Below, piece by piece: positions 51,663 through 61,202 of a DNA stretch of 64,000 nucleotides. Source of the stretch: an uncultured Muribaculaceae bacterium (GTDB lineage: Bacteria > Bacteroidota > Bacteroidia > Bacteroidales > Muribaculaceae); the NCBI GenBank assembly GCA_944321875.1, contig CALUMX010000009.1, positions 35,608 through 99,607 of the forward strand, given 5' to 3'. Position 1 is the stretch's first letter. Every line of letters begins with the position of its first letter. The notes below the pieces were generated by a model, which did no database searches, had not been told where the DNA came from, and worked only from the letters and a program-made list of their open reading frames with translations. A program made the position numbers and the translations under genes.

Positions 51663-52064
51663 TCAGCCAATCATCAGCAGCTCGACTTCGAAAATCAGGG
51701 TCGAATAGGCCGGAATCGGGCCGGAGGTACGGGTGCCGTAGCCCAGCGTGTAGGGAATGTAGATGCGCCAGTGGTCGCCCGGATGCATGGCTTGCAGGGC
51801 GTGCTGCCATCCTTCGATTACGTCGCGTACGCGGAAGGCTTCCGGGCAGTTGCGCTTGTAGGAGTTGTCAAACTCGCGGCCGTTGATGAGCGTGCCTCTG
51901 TAATGCACCGACACAACGCTCGACACCGTAGGGCTGGCGGTTGACTCTCCTTTCCGGAGCACTTCGTAGAGTACGCCCGACGGCAGGCGGCAGATGCCTT
52001 CCTCAGCGGCTTTTGCCTCGAGAAACTGCTCGTTGCGCAGGCGGTATTCTTCCTTTCTTCCCAT
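51663..52064 (-). CDS. FKBP-type peptidyl-prolyl cis-trans isomerase
   Basis: 133 residues from the ATG at 52064, five bases after the xpt stop. A short helical N-terminus (R-N-E-Q-F-L-E-A-K-A-A-E-E-G-I) leads to one FKBP domain: V-S-V-H-Y-R-G-T-L-I-N-G-R-E-F-D-N-S, V-I-E-G-W-Q-H-A-L-Q-A-M, Y-T-L-G-Y-G and I-P-A-Y-S-T-L-I-F-E-V-E-L. No signal peptide, so probably cytoplasmic; other Bacteroidota copies are often secreted lipoproteins. Confidence 0.9.
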   Translation of the reverse strand: MGRKEEYRLRNEQFLEAKAAEEGICRLPSGVLYEVLRKGESTASPTVSSVVSVHYRGTLINGREFDNSYKRNCPEAFRVRDVIEGWQHALQAMHPGDHWRIYIPYTLGYGTRTSGPIPAYSTLIFEVELLMIG

Positions 52065-52069
52065 ATTGT

Positions 52070-52636
52070 TTAACGGAATTGTATTTGACAATTCTCCAGA
52101 CTCTCGATGATGGCAAGGCTCTGCACGTTGTAGCCCATCTCACGCAGACGGTCGCCGCCGTGCTGGAAGCCTTTCTCGATGATGAATCCCATGCCCTCGA
52201 TGGTCGCACCCGACTGGCGGGCCAGGTCAATCATGCCCATTGCCGCATTTCCGTAGGCCAGGAAGTCGTCGATGAAAAGCACATGGTCGTTGGCCGTGAG
52301 GAAGCTGTTGCTGATGCACACGGTGTAGACACGGTTTTTCGTGAAGGAGCGAACCTCCGAGACGAGCATGTTGTCCATCGTTTTCGGCTCTTTCTTCTTG
52401 ATAAACACGACGGGCAGCTGCATGATGTAGCCCAGGATGATGGCCGGAGCGATACCGCTGGCCTCGATGGTTACGATTTTATTGACATTGACGCCTTCGA
52501 AGCGGCGGCGGAACTCTTCGGCCACCTTGAACATCAGGTTCGGATCGAGCTGATGGTTCAGGAAGCTGTCCACTTTAAGAATACCGCCCGGAAGCGAGCG
52601 GCCGTCCTGCAAAATGCGTTGTTTGAGCAATTCCAT
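52070..52636 (-). CDS. xpt: Xanthine phosphoribosyltransferase
   Basis: 188 residues from the ATG at 52636 (an earlier in-frame start overlaps queA and is not used). It closely follows the Xpt pattern: [13 protein letters not shown] near residue 22-34, [12 protein letters not shown] and the PRPP-binding [14 protein letters not shown]. It salvages xanthine to XMP. 13 bases after queA in the operon. No purine riboswitch is seen, as it is internal to the operon. Confidence 0.93.
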   Translation of the reverse strand: MELLKQRILQDGRSLPGGILKVDSFLNHQLDPNLMFKVAEEFRRRFEGVNVNKIVTIEASGIAPAIILGYIMQLPVVFIKKKEPKTMDNMLVSEVRSFTKNRVYTVCISNSFLTANDHVLFIDDFLAYGNAAMGMIDLARQSGATIEGMGFIIEKGFQHGGDRLREMGYNVQSLAIIESLENCQIQFR

Positions 52637-52649
52637 AATTTGACGGGGA

Positions 52650-53699
52650 TTATAAGATGAGCATTGCGTCGCCGTAGACACCGAAACGGTATTTCTCCTT
52701 CACAGCCTCGTTGTAGGCATTCATCACGATGTCGTAATTGCCGAATGCAGCCACCATCATCAGCATGGTAGAGTAGGGCATGTGGAAGTTGGAGATGAGT
52801 GAGTCGGCTACGGTGAACTCATACGGCGGGAAAATGAACTTGTTGGTCCATCCGCTGTATTCCTTGATGTGGCCGTTCATGCTGACGGCAGTGGAGAGCG
52901 CGCGGAGCACGGACGCACCTACGGCGCAGACACGGTGTCCGCTGTCCTTCGTGCTGTTGACGAGCTTTACGAGTTCAGCCGATACCTCCATCTGCTCGGA
53001 GTCCATGCGGTGCTTGGTGAGGTCTTCCACGTCGATTTCACGGAAGTTGCCCAGTCCGAAGTGAAGGGTAAGGAAGTCGTAGTTGATACCCTTGATTTCC
53101 ATGCGCTTGAGCACCTCGCGGCTGAAGTGCAGGCCGGCAGCCGGAGCTACGACTGCGCCTTCGTTCTTGGCGAAGATGCATTGGAAACGCTCCTCGTCGG
53201 ATTCTACCGGCTCACGCTCGATGTAGAGCGGAAGCGGAGTCTGGCCGAGGTCGAAAAGCGCTTTCTTGAATTCTTCATGCGAACCGTCGTAGAGGAAACG
53301 GAGCGTACGGCCGCGGGAAGTTGTGTTGTCAATCACTTCAGCCACCATTGATTCGTCTTCCCCGAAATAGAGCTTGTTGCCGATGCGGATTTTGCGCGCC
53401 GGCTCAACAAGTACGTCCCAGAGTTTGTGCTCGGCGTTCAGCTCGCGGAGCAGGAACACTTCGATGCGGGCGTTGGTCTTCTCCTTGTTGCCGTAGAGAC
53501 GTGCCGGGAACACTTTCGTGTCGTTGAGCACCAACAGGTCGTTCTCGTCGAAATAGTGGATTACATCCTTGAAAATTCTGTGCTCGATTTCGCCGGTTTT
53601 ACGGTTTACGACCATCAGGCGCGACTCGTCGCGCTCTTCAGTCGGATATTGAGCGATAAGTTCTTCAGGTAATTTGAATTTGAATTGAGACAGCTTCAT
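52650..53699 (-). CDS. queA: S-adenosylmethionine:tRNA ribosyltransferase-isomerase
   Basis: 349 residues. QueA transfers the ribosyl part of SAM to preQ1 in tRNA, making epoxyqueuosine. [35 protein letters not shown] and A-P-A-A-G-L-H-F-S are conserved blocks. Starts two bases after the truB stop, so the two are probably translationally coupled. Confidence 0.96.
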   Translation of the reverse strand: MKLSQFKFKLPEELIAQYPTEERDESRLMVVNRKTGEIEHRIFKDVIHYFDENDLLVLNDTKVFPARLYGNKEKTNARIEVFLLRELNAEHKLWDVLVEPARKIRIGNKLYFGEDESMVAEVIDNTTSRGRTLRFLYDGSHEEFKKALFDLGQTPLPLYIEREPVESDEERFQCIFAKNEGAVVAPAAGLHFSREVLKRMEIKGINYDFLTLHFGLGNFREIDVEDLTKHRMDSEQMEVSAELVKLVNSTKDSGHRVCAVGASVLRALSTAVSMNGHIKEYSGWTNKFIFPPYEFTVADSLISNFHMPYSTMLMMVAAFGNYDIVMNAYNEAVKEKYRFGVYGDAMLIL

Positions 53700-53701
53700 A
53701 A

Positions 53702-54442
53702 TTATTGTTCCTCTTTATTACGTTTGACCACATTTAATTCTTCAGGAAGCTCAAACGGCTCCTCTTTGAGCCGGGCGATGAGCGCATCGACCTGCTCACA
53801 CTGTTCAACGCTGACCTCGCCCACGCGCGTACGGCGCAAGGCTGTCAGATGACCGCCACTGTTGAGCGCCTCCCCGATGTCACGGGCAAGGGCGCGGATA
53901 TAAGTGCCTTTGCTGCATACGACGCGGATAACGATGGTGGGAAGGTCGAAGCTGAGCAGCTCAATCTCGTCGATGACCAGCTCCTTGGCCTTGATTTCCA
54001 CTTCCTTTCCCTTTCGTGCCATGTCGTAGGCCCGCTTTCCGTCCACCTTGCAGGCAGAATAGGCCGGCGGCACCTGGCTGATGCGTCCGACAAAGCGTTG
54101 GAGCGTGCTTTCGACCATCTCGCGGGTGATGTGCTGCCAGGGATATTCGGCGTCGATTTCCGTCTCCAGGTCGAACGACGGAGTCGTCGCTCCGAGCCGG
54201 ATGGTGGCCACATATTCCTTCGTGTGGGCTTGCAGTTCCTCGATGCGCTTGGTGAAGCGTCCGGTGACCACGGTGATTACGCCGGTGGCCAGCGGGTCGA
54301 GTGTCCCGGCATGTCCCACTTTCAGCTTCTTGATGCCTGTGCGGCGGGAAAGCGTGCTGCGGACGCGCTTGACCACGTCAAACGAAGTCCATCGCAACGG
54401 CTTGTCGATGTAAAAAATTTCTCCTTCTACGGGATGCAGCAT
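53702..54442 (-). CDS. truB: tRNA pseudouridine(55) synthase
   Basis: 246 residues. TruB makes pseudouridine 55 in the T-loop of all tRNAs. [15 protein letters not shown] and the catalytic [12 protein letters not shown] (Asp49) are intact, with [12 protein letters not shown] further on. The PUA domain of E. coli TruB is shortened, as in many Bacteroidota. 15 bases after uppP. Confidence 0.96.
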   Translation of the reverse strand: MLHPVEGEIFYIDKPLRWTSFDVVKRVRSTLSRRTGIKKLKVGHAGTLDPLATGVITVVTGRFTKRIEELQAHTKEYVATIRLGATTPSFDLETEIDAEYPWQHITREMVESTLQRFVGRISQVPPAYSACKVDGKRAYDMARKGKEVEIKAKELVIDEIELLSFDLPTIVIRVVCSKGTYIRALARDIGEALNSGGHLTALRRTRVGEVSVEQCEQVDALIARLKEEPFELPEELNVVKRNKEEQ

Positions 54443-54457
54443 ATAGGGTTGATGATA

Positions 54458-55261
54458 TTATAGTAAAAACAAAGTAACCAGACCGGCGATTACGCAGTAG
54501 ATGGCGAAGTAGATGAGCTTGCCTTTCTTGACGATGTTAATCATCCACTTGCAGGCCAGACATCCGGAGATGAAAGCGGCCAGGAAGCCGATAATGAGTG
54601 CCATTGCGGAGATTTCACCGCCGGCAGTCACGCTTTCGCTGTTGCCTGATATGAGTTTCATCACGTCGAGCAGCGCCTCTCCCAGAATCGGAGGAATCAC
54701 CATGAGGAAAGAGAACTGCGCCATCAGCTCCTTCTTGTTGCCGAGCAGCAAGCCGGTTGCGATGGTCGAGCCTGAGCGGGAAAGTCCCGGCATCACGGCG
54801 CAGGCTTGTGCCAGACCGATGATGAAGGCGTCGCGCAGCGAAATGGTCTCCTTAATGCGCGGTTTGGCAAAGTAGGAGAACGTAAGGAGCGCCGCTGTCA
54901 CGAGAAGCATGATGCCCACAGTGACCAGCCCGCTGCTGAATACGTCTTCGACCGTGTCCTTAAAAAATACGCCGACGATTCCGACAGGAATCATCGATAT
55001 GACAATATTGAGAAAATAACGGGTCTCGCTGTTCATTTGAAATTTGAACAACCCCTTGAAAATCCAGCTGATTTCTTTCCACAGAATGACCAGCGTACTG
55101 AACACGGTGGCTACGTGGACGATAATTGTAAATTGAAGGTTCGCCTCGCCGCTGATGCCGAACAGTGCCGAGCCGATGGCCAGATGACCGCTGCTGCTGA
55201 CGGGGAGGTATTCCGTCAATCCTTGTAAAAGACCTAAAACTAATGCTTCAAACCATTCCAT
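54458..55261 (-). CDS. uppP: Undecaprenyl-diphosphatase
   Basis: 267 residues, eight membrane helices. UppP (BacA) recycles the lipid carrier of peptidoglycan and surface polysaccharides by removing one phosphate from undecaprenyl diphosphate. The two active-site blocks are present: [18 protein letters not shown] near the start and [14 protein letters not shown] in the middle. 83 bases after DUF3098. Confidence 0.96.
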   Translation of the reverse strand: MEWFEALVLGLLQGLTEYLPVSSSGHLAIGSALFGISGEANLQFTIIVHVATVFSTLVILWKEISWIFKGLFKFQMNSETRYFLNIVISMIPVGIVGVFFKDTVEDVFSSGLVTVGIMLLVTAALLTFSYFAKPRIKETISLRDAFIIGLAQACAVMPGLSRSGSTIATGLLLGNKKELMAQFSFLMVIPPILGEALLDVMKLISGNSESVTAGGEISAMALIIGFLAAFISGCLACKWMINIVKKGKLIYFAIYCVIAGLVTLFLL

Positions 55262-55344
55262 TCTAAAAAAACTATACTTATTGATTTAACCTAAAATAAT
55301 CTTGTGCCACAACCGCTTATGTGGCTATGTCTGCTTTTATTCGC

Positions 55345-55590
55345 TTATTTGCTTTTCTTCTTGTAGAGAATGGCAAAGAACATGAAGACAAAGCCGAGGA
55401 AGGAAATCGTCGGACCGACTACGATGCGTGTCGCGCTGAAGATGTCGGGATTGAATTTTTCTTCCGTTGTAGGTTCGCCGCTGATGAGGAAGTAGCCGAG
55501 TACAATCATGAACACTGCTACACCCATGAGGATATAGTTGATTTTTTCAAGCGGGCGGGCAACCTGCTGTTTGTTAGAGTTGTTGTCCAT
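55345..55590 (-). CDS. DUF3098 small membrane protein
   Basis: 81 residues with two membrane helices (about 20-38 and 58-76) and the motif G-Y-F-L-I-S-G followed by F-N-P-D-I-F-S-A-T-R-I-V-V-G-P-T-I. DUF3098 is nearly always next to ftsX and uppP in Bacteroidota, which suggests a cell-division or envelope role. 21 bases after ftsX. Confidence 0.93.
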   Translation of the reverse strand: MDNNSNKQQVARPLEKINYILMGVAVFMIVLGYFLISGEPTTEEKFNPDIFSATRIVVGPTISFLGFVFMFFAILYKKKSK

Positions 55591-55611
55591 ATATACTTTG
55601 ATTTGAGAGGG

Positions 55612-56490
55612 TTATCGTTTGAACAGGTCGTCGTAGCTGAGGCGGATGTATTTGATGGAAGCCAGCAGGGCTGCCAGGCCGCAGATGGCTGCTCCGATGA
55701 CGAGCAGTCCGCAGTAGACGAGGATGGTCTCTGTCGTGGATATGGCATTGGCAATCAGGTTGTCGAAGAGATTGCTTGCCAGCGCAAACAGTCCGAAGAA
55801 GATGGCGATGGCAATGCCGGCTGCGATGAGACCGTTGAAGATGTTCTGGATTACGAACGGTTTATAGATGAACGCCGGCTTTGCTCCGACGAGTTTCATC
55901 GTGTGGATGAGGAATCGGCGGGAGTAGATGGTAAGCCGTACGGTGTTGTTTATCAGAACAAAAGAGATGAGAATGAGCAACGCTGCCACGGAGAGCAGGG
56001 CGATGGATATGTTTCTGATGTTGTTGTTGACGGTGTCGATTTGCGCCTCGTGGATGACCACTTCTTCGACGCATTCGATTTTCTGGATTTTCTGCTTGAT
56101 GACCTTGAGGCTGTCGCTGGTGGAGTAATCGCTCTTGACGTTGACCAGATATTCCGCGCTCAGCGGGTTGACGCCGAAGGTTTCCAGCAGGTTCTCACCC
56201 GTGTCTTTCTGCCACTGAGCGAGTGCTTCCTCTTTTGAGGTGTATTTGGCCGAGGATACGAAAGGCGCTGTTTTCCAATAGTTGTCGAGCTGCGCAATCT
56301 GTTCCGGGGTGGCATCCTGCTTGAGAATGATGTTGAATCCGAAGTTTTCCTTTATCTGGTTGGTGATGGAGCGTCCGATAAAGCCCGTGAAGGCTACGAC
56401 TCCGATGAGGAGAAGGACGAGCGCCACGCTTACTATCGAAGTGATGTTCGATTGAAAGTAAGATACTTTTGATTTGATTTCCTTTGCCAT
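55612..56490 (-). CDS. ftsX: Cell division protein FtsX
   Basis: 292 residues from the ATG at 56490. One helix near the N-terminus, a periplasmic domain (S-A-K-Y-T-S-K-E-E-A-L-A-Q-W-Q-K-D), then three helices with L-V-G-A-K-P-A-F-I-Y-K-P-F-V-I-Q-N (coupling loop) between; the FtsX layout. FtsEX controls peptidoglycan hydrolases at the septum. ftsE is not adjacent, which is usual in Bacteroidota. First gene of the long operon down to about 50.2 kb. Confidence 0.93.
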   Translation of the reverse strand: MAKEIKSKVSYFQSNITSIVSVALVLLLIGVVAFTGFIGRSITNQIKENFGFNIILKQDATPEQIAQLDNYWKTAPFVSSAKYTSKEEALAQWQKDTGENLLETFGVNPLSAEYLVNVKSDYSTSDSLKVIKQKIQKIECVEEVVIHEAQIDTVNNNIRNISIALLSVAALLILISFVLINNTVRLTIYSRRFLIHTMKLVGAKPAFIYKPFVIQNIFNGLIAAGIAIAIFFGLFALASNLFDNLIANAISTTETILVYCGLLVIGAAICGLAALLASIKYIRLSYDDLFKR

Positions 56491-56546
56491 TGTGTAAAAA
56501 GCCCTTGATGAGAGGCTGCAACCGTGCAGTCTTCCGCAAATTTGCA

Positions 56547-56578
56547 CAAAGATAGTGCATGACAGGGGCTGTTGTCAA
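56547..56578 (-). promoter_or_regulatory. Promoter of the ftsX operon
   Basis: Minus-strand TTG (56576-56578), 21-base spacer, TATCTTTG (56547-56554). Confidence 0.7.
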
Positions 56579-56642
56579 TAGTTTTTATAATTTTTTAGCT
56601 TAATGGGCCTTGTAAGTTGCACTGCCTGTGCCGGATTGGATA

Positions 56643-56684
56643 AAAAAGAGGCAGGAAACCTCCGAATGGGAGATTTCCTGCCTG
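56643..56684 (-). terminator. Terminator of the CoA-transferase gene
   Basis: AGGCAGGAAA..CTCC pairs with GGAGATTTCCTGCCT, with six T following on the minus strand. Confidence 0.85.
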
Positions 56685-56740
56685 TATGGTTGCCGGAATT
56701 GCCGCGTTGCGAACAATTCGGTCGGAGATACTGTTTCTAA

Positions 56741-58234
56741 TTAGCAGTATTTTGCGAAGTCTGTCAGCGACATGTCGCCTGACTTTCCGAATTCCTCGTG
56801 GAATGCGAAAGCAGCGCAGAGGGTTTGCGGAGTGTGGCCGCCCTTGCTGAGCTTCAGGTAGTCGCGGAGCAACGGACGGTAAGCCGGGTGAGCACAGTTC
56901 TCGATGATGAGCTCTGCACGCTGCATCGGGCTCTTGCCGCGGAGGTCGGCGATACCTTGGTCGGTGATAAGCACCTTCACTGAGTGTTCGCTGTGGTCCA
57001 TGTGGGAAACGAGCGGCACGATGTTGCTGATTTTGCCACCCTTCGTGATTGACGGACAGCTGAAGATAGAGATATAGGCGTTGCGTGTGAAGTCACCTGA
57101 ACCGCCGATACCGTTCATCATCTTCGTGCCGACAACGTGAGTAGAGTTGACGTTACCGAAGATGTCGGCTTCGAGGGCTGTGTTCATAGAGATGACACCC
57201 AGACGGCGAACGATTTCAGGGTTGTTGGAGATTTCGCCCGGACGGATGACGATTCTGTCGCGGAATGCCTCGATTTCGCTGAAGAAGCGTTCCATGGTAG
57301 CGTCAGAGAATGTGAGCGCGCAAGTACTGCCGAAGCGGCATTTGCCTTGTTCCATCAGGTCGAGCACGGAGTCTTGGATAACTTCAGTGTACATGTCGAA
57401 TTGAGGAATCTCGGCGCTCTCTCCGAGGCCGTGGAGCACGGCGTTGGCGATGTTGCCCACACCTGACTGCAACGGAAGGAATTCCTTAGGAATGCGTCCT
57501 GCGCGGAGTTCACCGATGAGGAACTTGCAGACGTTGGCACCGATGCGCATGGTTGTTTCGTCAAGCGGAGTGAAGCCACCTACGTTGTCCGGCTGGTTAG
57601 TCTTGATGAGACCGACGATTTTTGCCGGGTCAACTTGCAGATATGGAGTACCGATGCGGTCGCTCGGCTTGTAGACCGGAATTTCGCGGCGGTAAGGTGG
57701 GTCGAGCGGAGTATAGATATCGTGCAGACCACGGATGGCTGCCGGGATGTGCTCGTTGATTTCGATGACAATCTTCTCTGCGGCATGAGCCAGTGTCGGA
57801 GTGTTACCTACGCTGGAGCCGAGCAGGATTTTGCCGTCGTCGGTTACGTCGGCTGCTTCGATGACAACGAGGTCAAGCTTGCCGTAGAAACCGTAGCGCA
57901 TTTCCTGTGCGAGGTGAGAGAGGTGCATGTCCACATAGTGGATGTCGCCGTTGTTGATACCCGCGCGTGCGTCCTTGCATGACTGATAAGGCGTACGGAA
58001 GTTGACAGCGTTGGCGCGTGCCAGCTCTCCGTCCACGTAATCGTTGGTGGAAGCGCCTGTAAACAGGTTGATTTTAAACTCACGTCCGGCTTCATGCTCT
58101 CTGCGAGCCTTTGCTGCGATAGCCGGAGCTACTACCTTAGGAGTGCCGACGGCTGTAAAGCCGGAAATGCCGACACTGTCACCATTTTTCATGAGATCCG
58201 CAGCTTGTTCTGCGGTAATAAATGGAAAAGCCAT
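56741..58234 (-). CDS. Succinyl-CoA:acetate CoA-transferase (acetyl-CoA hydrolase/transferase family)
   Basis: 497 residues, against about 505 in the well-studied AarC. The likely catalytic glutamate is Glu284 in M-Y-T-E-V-I-Q-D, and G-S-T-C-A-L-T-F-S and I-R-P-G-E-I-S-N-N-P-E-I are conserved blocks near the CoA site. Such enzymes move CoA between succinate, acetate and propionate; in propionate-making Bacteroidales they close the cycle after methylmalonyl-CoA decarboxylation. The window also holds meaB, which serves the same path. Monocistronic. Confidence 0.9.
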   Translation of the reverse strand: MAFPFITAEQAADLMKNGDSVGISGFTAVGTPKVVAPAIAAKARREHEAGREFKINLFTGASTNDYVDGELARANAVNFRTPYQSCKDARAGINNGDIHYVDMHLSHLAQEMRYGFYGKLDLVVIEAADVTDDGKILLGSSVGNTPTLAHAAEKIVIEINEHIPAAIRGLHDIYTPLDPPYRREIPVYKPSDRIGTPYLQVDPAKIVGLIKTNQPDNVGGFTPLDETTMRIGANVCKFLIGELRAGRIPKEFLPLQSGVGNIANAVLHGLGESAEIPQFDMYTEVIQDSVLDLMEQGKCRFGSTCALTFSDATMERFFSEIEAFRDRIVIRPGEISNNPEIVRRLGVISMNTALEADIFGNVNSTHVVGTKMMNGIGGSGDFTRNAYISIFSCPSITKGGKISNIVPLVSHMDHSEHSVKVLITDQGIADLRGKSPMQRAELIIENCAHPAYRPLLRDYLKLSKGGHTPQTLCAAFAFHEEFGKSGDMSLTDFAKYC

Positions 58235-58342
58235 GTTCTGTTTATGTTTAAAATTTAGATTATTACGGTTGGGTTTTTCGTTAAGTTGCTACTTATTTAC
58301 GAATAATTTTATGTAAGTTTGCAAATGCAATTTACTAAATTG

Positions 58343-58350
58343 CAAAAGTA
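58343..58350 (-). promoter_or_regulatory. Candidate -7 box of the CoA-transferase gene
   Basis: TACTTTTG on the minus strand, about 108 bases before the ATG; no TTG at the usual distance. The 203-base gap to miaB, which reads the other way, is otherwise AT-rich and featureless. Confidence 0.45.
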
Positions 58351-58437
58351 ATAAAATATTGTAAATACACGCCTTAAAATGGTGAAAATAACTTAACGCG
58401 AACCGAAAAAATCGTTAAGTGCTTGATAATAGATATT

Positions 58438-59790
58438 ATGAACAACGAAAACAACACAGAGAAGAAATTATTCATCGAAACTTACGGTTGCCAGATGAAC
58501 GTTGCCGACAGCGAGGTTGTCGCTTCCGTGATGAAACTGGCGGGTTACGAGACAACCGAAACGCTCGATGATGCCGACGCGGTGTTTCTCAACACCTGCT
58601 CCATCCGCGACAACGCTGAGCAGAAGATTTTCTCACGCCTGGAGTTTCTCAACTCTCTGCGGAAAAAGCGCAAGGGGCAGCGTCTGGTTGTGGGCGTGCT
58701 GGGCTGTATGGCCGAGCGCGTGAAGGACGAATTGATTGCCAATCACGGTGTGGATATCGTGGCGGGTCCTGACTCCTATCTGGCTCTGCCGGAGCTGATT
58801 TCGGCGGCTGAGGTGGGCGAGAAGGCCATCAACGTGGAGCTTTCGACCACGGAGACCTATCGTGACGTCATTCCGCAACGCATAGGCCACAGCCGTATCA
58901 GCGGCTACATCAGCATCATGCGTGGCTGCAACAATTTCTGCTCCTACTGCATCGTGCCCTATACACGCGGCCGCGAACGCAGCCGTGAGCCACGCAGCAT
59001 CCTCAATGAGCTGGCCGACATGCAGGCCCGCGGCTTCAAGGAGGTGGTGCTGCTCGGACAGAATGTCAATTCCTATAACTATGTGGGCGAGGACGGCAGC
59101 CGGGTAGGCTTTGCCGAGCTGCTGCGCATCGTGGCCGAGGCAGCTCCCGAGATGCGGGTGCGCTTCACGACGTCACACCCGAAGGATATGACCGACGAGA
59201 TTATCCGTGTGATTGCCGAGGTGCCCAACGTGTGCAAGCACATCCATTTGCCCGTGCAGTCGGGAAGCAACAAGGTGCTGAAGGCGATGAACCGCAAGTA
59301 CACGCGCGAATGGTATCTCGACCGTATCGCTGCCATCCGCCGCGCGATGCCCGACTGCGGTATTACGACCGATATGTTTACGGGCTTCCATGATGAGACG
59401 GAGGAGGACTTTGAGGAAACGCTCAGCCTGATGCGTGAGGTGGTGTTTGACAGCGCCTTTATGTTCAAATATTCGGAGCGTCCCGGAACTTACGCTTCGA
59501 AAAACCTTCCCGACAACGTGCCGGAAGAGGTGAAAATCGACCGTCTGAACCGCATGATTGCCCTTCAGAACGAATTGTCGGCAGAAAGCTACCGCCGCGA
59601 CATCGGCAAGACTTACGAGGTGCTCGTAGAGGGCAGCTCGAAACGCTCCCGCGAGCAGCTTTTCGGCCGCACGGAACAGAACAAGGTCGTTGTGTTCCCG
59701 CGTGGCGACCACCGTATCGGCGACCGTGTGATGGTGCGTATCGAGAGCGCCTCATCGGCTACGCTTATCGGTGAGGAAGTGGAGGATTAG
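58438..59790 (+). CDS. miaB: tRNA-2-methylthio-N6-dimethylallyladenosine synthase
   Basis: 450 residues from the ATG at 58438. MiaB adds a methylthio group to A37 of tRNAs. Auxiliary-cluster cysteines 18, 54 and 90 (E-T-Y-G-C-Q-M-N, N-T-C-S-I-R, L-G-C-M-A-E-R) and the radical-SAM C-x3-C-x2-C at 164-171 (R-G-C-N-N-F-C-S-Y-C) are intact, followed by a C-terminal TRAM domain. The N-T-C-S-I-R and Q-N-V-N-S-Y blocks mark MiaB rather than MtaB or RimO. The MFS gene follows after 33 bases. Confidence 0.96.
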   Translation: MNNENNTEKKLFIETYGCQMNVADSEVVASVMKLAGYETTETLDDADAVFLNTCSIRDNAEQKIFSRLEFLNSLRKKRKGQRLVVGVLGCMAERVKDELIANHGVDIVAGPDSYLALPELISAAEVGEKAINVELSTTETYRDVIPQRIGHSRISGYISIMRGCNNFCSYCIVPYTRGRERSREPRSILNELADMQARGFKEVVLLGQNVNSYNYVGEDGSRVGFAELLRIVAEAAPEMRVRFTTSHPKDMTDEIIRVIAEVPNVCKHIHLPVQSGSNKVLKAMNRKYTREWYLDRIAAIRRAMPDCGITTDMFTGFHDETEEDFEETLSLMREVVFDSAFMFKYSERPGTYASKNLPDNVPEEVKIDRLNRMIALQNELSAESYRRDIGKTYEVLVEGSSKRSREQLFGRTEQNKVVVFPRGDHRIGDRVMVRIESASSATLIGEEVED

Positions 59791-59823
59791 ACTTACTGCG
59801 GATACATAAAAAAACGTCAGGCT

Positions 59824-61056
59824 ATGGCGGAGAATGACGAAAGAAGAATGGACGACGTCGACCCGTATGCGGTGAGCGGCGGTGATACACGGTTGTGGAA
59901 CCGCAACTATGTATTGGTGATGATTGCCAACTTTCTGCTCTTTTTCTCGCTTCACAGCCTGATGCCTGTGTTGCCGATTTATCTGTCGGAGCAGTTGCAC
60001 GCCGGTCGTGATGTCATCGGGGAGGTGATGGGCGGATTTGTGGTGACGACGTTGCTCATCCGTCCGTTCAGCGGCTATCTGGTGGACAGCTTTCCGCGCA
60101 AGAAAGTGCTGATTGTGTGCTATGCCACGTTTGCCGCGCTCAATTTCGGCTATATCGTGCTGACGTCCGTCATGGCGATTGCCGTATTGCGGACGTTGCA
60201 GGGCTTCTCGTTCGGCTCGACTTCGGTCTCCAACAGTACGGTGGCCATCGACGTGCTTCCGTCGGTGCGCCGCAGTGAGGGTATCGGCTACTACGGCATC
60301 AGCAATAACCTGGCGATGGCCGTCGGCCCGTCGGTGGCGTTGGCGCTTTACTACGGCGCGCCCGATATTCATTTTGTGTTTGCCGTGCCGTTTGTATCGT
60401 CGGCTCTCGGTCTGCTCTGTGCCTCGATGGTCAGGATGCAGCCCCGTGCCACGGTGCGCGATAAAGCTCCCATGTCGCTCGACCGCTTCTTCCTGACGGC
60501 GAGCGTGCCGGAGGGAATCACGCTGATTGCCTTCTCCTTTGCCAGTACCGTGCTGACCACCTATGTGGCCATTTACAGCCGGCAGGAGTTGGGAAGCTAT
60601 GCGGAGCCGGGCATGTTTTTCCTCGTGCTGTCGGCCGGACTGATAGCATCGCGGCTGCTTACCAACAAGCGGGTGCGCGACGGCAAAATCGTGGAGAATG
60701 TGAAGCTGGGCATGATACTTGTCACCACCGGTTTCCTGTTGTTTGTGGCTTTTGACTCGGCTCCCGCCTATTTTCTGGCGGCTGCCGTTGCCGGACTGGG
60801 TTACGGCACGATGTGCCCCTCGTATCAGTCCATGTTTATCAACCTGGCCCCGAACTCACGCCGCGGTACGGCCAACTCCTCCTATCTCACCTCGTGGGAT
60901 GTGGGAGCCGGCATCGGAATCCTGTCGGCAGGCTATATCGCCGAGGTAAGCAGTTATCGTACAGTCTATTGGCTGTGCTTTGCGCTTTGTGTGGCCGGTT
61001 TGGCGGCTTATTATCTGTTCACGTCCAAGCACTTCCTGCGCCTCCGCTTGCGGTAG
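59824..61056 (+). CDS. MFS transporter
   Basis: 410 residues with 12 membrane helices. The cytoplasmic loop between helices 2 and 3 reads R-P-F-S-G-Y-L-V-D-S-F-P-R-K-K-V, the MFS signature, and L-Q-G-F-S-F-G follows in helix 4. The two halves repeat. N-terminal 25 residues are acidic and polar, longer than usual. The pattern is of drug/metabolite antiporters (YfcJ/AraJ-like); substrate unknown. Probably cotranscribed with miaB. Confidence 0.88.
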   Translation: MAENDERRMDDVDPYAVSGGDTRLWNRNYVLVMIANFLLFFSLHSLMPVLPIYLSEQLHAGRDVIGEVMGGFVVTTLLIRPFSGYLVDSFPRKKVLIVCYATFAALNFGYIVLTSVMAIAVLRTLQGFSFGSTSVSNSTVAIDVLPSVRRSEGIGYYGISNNLAMAVGPSVALALYYGAPDIHFVFAVPFVSSALGLLCASMVRMQPRATVRDKAPMSLDRFFLTASVPEGITLIAFSFASTVLTTYVAIYSRQELGSYAEPGMFFLVLSAGLIASRLLTNKRVRDGKIVENVKLGMILVTTGFLLFVAFDSAPAYFLAAAVAGLGYGTMCPSYQSMFINLAPNSRRGTANSSYLTSWDVGAGIGILSAGYIAEVSSYRTVYWLCFALCVAGLAAYYLFTSKHFLRLRLR

Positions 61057-61100
61057 CACGGCAGGGAAGCTACCGGGAAAAGCCGCCGGTGCGTGAATTT

Positions 61101-61116
61101 TTAAACCTAAAGGTTT
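61101..61116 (+). other. Short palindrome after the MFS gene
   Basis: TAAACCT-AA-AGGTTTA, a perfect short dyad 45 bases after the stop codon, possibly a weak terminator. Confidence 0.35.
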
Positions 61117-61117
61117 A

Positions 61118-61149
61118 TTTGCTAATGCGCCCAATTTTATGTATCTTTG
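61118..61149 (+). promoter_or_regulatory. Promoter of the IscU-like/GGGtGRT operon
   Basis: TTTG (61118-61121), 20-base spacer, TATCTTTG (61142-61149): an exact consensus promoter 54 bases before the start codon. Confidence 0.8.
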
Positions 61150-61202
61150 CGGATGAAAATATTGACAATTAATTTTTAATTGACTAATTAAAATAACGCG
61201 TT

